Made by a program: the position numbers and the translations under genes. Source: Mycolicibacterium goodii (GTDB lineage Bacteria; Actinomycetota; Actinomycetes; Mycobacteriales; Mycobacteriaceae). From it: a DNA stretch of 64,000 bases. This document shows, piece after piece, positions 62,704 to 64,000 of this stretch (position 1 is its first letter; every line of letters begins with the position of its first letter). The notes beneath the pieces were generated by a model. It was not told the DNA's origin and searched no databases. It worked only from the letters and a program-made list of their open reading frames with translations. Where the stretch lies: positions 2,728,001 through 2,792,000 of the forward strand of contig NZ_CP012150.1 in the NCBI RefSeq assembly GCF_001187505.1, in the 5' to 3' direction.

Positions 62704-64000
62704 TTACTGCGGCGGAGACGAGCCGGGGGAGACCAACGACACCAGTTCCGCGCCGTCAGGGGACGACTGGATCAGGTTGCCGCCCACCCGCCACACTCTT
62801 TCGTCCCGTCCGGTCGAGGGGATTCTCCACAAGCGTTCGCAGGATGCCTTGTCGTAGGCGCTCAGCAGCACCTGAGAGTTCAGCATGTTCGGCGCGAACA
62901 GCATCGTCGCCCCATCGGTGCCGATGAAGTTCTGCATCGCGAAACCGCACACGGGCCCCTTACTGCCGGACGGAAGCTCGTACTGCTGGTATTCGGGGAA
63001 CGCCTGGCTTCCAGACCCATTGACGTACAGCGTGGAGTCCACGATGTAGATCGCGCCCTTTGGAACTGTGAGTAGGCGGCGACCGTCTGTTGAGAACACC
63101 GAGTACTCACCGTCCGACTGGATGAGGGGCAGCCCCGGAACGCTATCGGATAACGAACCGTTGGGAACCGTCTCGCCCACTTGATGACCCGTCATGTCGA
63201 AGAACTGCACCCCAGAGCGGTCCTCGCCGCTTGCGAGGAAGGCTGCAAACCCGCCGGGATACACGACCGCTTTCTCGAGCCGGTCACCGTCCGCCGAGCC
63301 GTCGTGCAGCACTCTGCCGTCACTGACCGAGAACACGGTGGTGCTCCATCGGCGAGGATCACGCTGCCCCTGCGTCGTCAATTCTTGCGGCGCGAAGCCG
63401 AACTGTGTTAGATCCTGGACCTGGATCGATCCGTCACCGGGGACAAACCATGTGGTTTCGGCGTTCGGACCAATGCCGTACGCGCCCTCGTCGCGCGTTG
63501 TGGCCACGGCGTAGCTGCCGACTTGGTGAACTTCGAGAGTTCCCATGCCCGTTCGCAAATCGGTGGCACCGTTGAACAGAACGTCGCCGGTGTGGGAGTT
63601 CACCACTGAGGCGGTCACCGAGGCATCGTCTTGTTCGTGGAGGCATAGTAGGAAGTCGGGGCCGTTCAGGAAGCACTTGGGCGGTCGCGCTCCCGAACCC
63701 ACGCCGACGGCCGGAAACAAGCTTCGGCCGTTTACGGCGTCCACCGAGATCAGCCACCAAACAGGCTGTGGCAGAGCGGAGTCCGTTGCGAGGAAGTACA
63801 CGTTGTCGCCTATGGATCCGACGAACGGTTTGGTACCTCTGCGGAGGTCGTTCGGTGCAATACGGGCCGCCGGGTACGAGTCGGGGATTCCCCACTGCGA
63901 GGGTGTGCTTCGCCACCCGGCGACAGGTTGATCGCGCATCTCTGTGGACAGCAGTGCGCCGGATGCAGGCTCCCAGTGTGGGTTGGCCGTGATCAGGCGT
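62704..64000 (-). CDS. Beta-propeller-like (PQQ-type repeat) protein, 5' end beyond the window
   Basis: The frame is open from the right edge to TAA 62704-62706, giving 431 residues of a longer protein. It contains repeated strands of the type NVYFLATDSALPQPVWWLISVDAVNGRSLFP, TASVVNSHTGDVLFNGA, TVFSVSDGRVLHDG and QVLLSAYDKASCERLWRIPS, which suggest a WD/PQQ-like beta-propeller. An ATG at 63939 is in frame but sequence before it (NPHWEPASGALLSTE) looks like coding, so the real start is probably outside. Base composition appears somewhat less GC-rich than neighbours. Function and location are unknown. Confidence 0.75.
   Translation of the reverse strand, partial: RLITANPHWEPASGALLSTEMRDQPVAGWRSTPSQWGIPDSYPAARIAPNDLRRGTKPFVGSIGDNVYFLATDSALPQPVWWLISVDAVNGRSLFPAVGVGSGARPPKCFLNGPDFLLCLHEQDDASVTASVVNSHTGDVLFNGATDLRTGMGTLEVHQVGSYAVATTRDEGAYGIGPNAETTWFVPGDGSIQVQDLTQFGFAPQELTTQGQRDPRRWSTTVFSVSDGRVLHDGSADGDRLEKAVVYPGGFAAFLASGEDRSGVQFFDMTGHQVGETVPNGSLSDSVPGLPLIQSDGEYSVFSTDGRRLLTVPKGAIYIVDSTLYVNGSGSQAFPEYQQYELPSGSKGPVCGFAMQNFIGTDGATMLFAPNMLNSQVLLSAYDKASCERLWRIPSTGRDERVWRVGGNLIQSSPDGAELVSLVSPGSSPPQ

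Overview
The window is a 64 kb chromosomal segment of high G+C from a fast-growing mycobacterium, most likely Mycolicibacterium of the M. smegmatis group. The evidence is gene content and order. From about 12.3 kb to 52.5 kb the segment carries, in order, counterparts of the Mycobacterium tuberculosis block Rv0944 to Rv0960: Fpg/Nei glycosylase, SDR, pgi, chorismate mutase, uvrD1, M23 peptidase, sucC, sucD, LLM oxidoreductase, Rv0954, perM (Rv0955), purN, purH, the MoxR ATPase/VWA pair and a VapBC module. The Rv numbers come from memory of that genome and were not searched. Many extra genes lie between these anchors. I see no rRNA, tRNA, CRISPR array, prophage or insertion sequence.

Layout. 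0-4 kb: two small exported proteins, an MFS exporter, an LLM flavin oxidoreductase with a KstR-like operator, and a GAF-ANTAR regulator. 4-7.6 kb: a minus-strand operon CheB-like / STAS-HATPase / CheR-PAS, a signalling set without flagellar or receptor genes; the CheB-like gene appears frameshifted near its 3' end. 7.7-15.5 kb: MFS transporter, AurF-like diiron enzyme, cobF, small membrane protein, mycothiol-type enzyme, Fpg/Nei glycosylase, SDR, a Gly/Pro repeat protein and an XRE-regulator/membrane-protein pair. 15.5-23.7 kb: pgi divergent from an aldehyde dehydrogenase, an acyltransferase-SGNH protein, chorismate mutase and uvrD1.

23.7-28.2 kb: a tightly overlapping five-gene minus-strand operon encoding a sulfonate/taurine-type ABC importer, an AprA/FrdA-like flavoprotein and a two-cluster ferredoxin. 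This is the best candidate for an uncharacterised pathway. 28.4-35 kb: membrane protein, M23 endopeptidase, sucCD with a CRP-like site, S9 peptidase and a TetR regulator with two tandem operators. 35-39 kb: a cysteine-less thiolase-like protein, a second LLM enzyme with a KstR-like operator, and an SfnG-like dimethylsulfone monooxygenase.

39-50 kb: cell-envelope and division proteins (Rv0954-like, PerM), purNH, an LpqN lipoprotein facing a Ser/Thr kinase whose extracellular domain is also LpqN-like, the MoxR/VWA pair and a metallo-beta-lactamase-fold hydrolase. 50.7-56 kb: a coiled-coil protein, VapBC, a remnant ORF, and a nitrilase-MFS operon divergent from a TrmB-type regulator. 56-64 kb: a PhoD phosphatase, an 800-base non-coding stretch with TCTCAGG repeats ahead of a large acidic exported protein, three small envelope proteins, an NmrA-like protein and the end of a beta-propeller-like protein that runs off the right edge.

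Recurring control themes are inverted repeats overlapping -10 elements close to start codons, several apparently leaderless promoters, and a palindromic intergenic repeat present twice.
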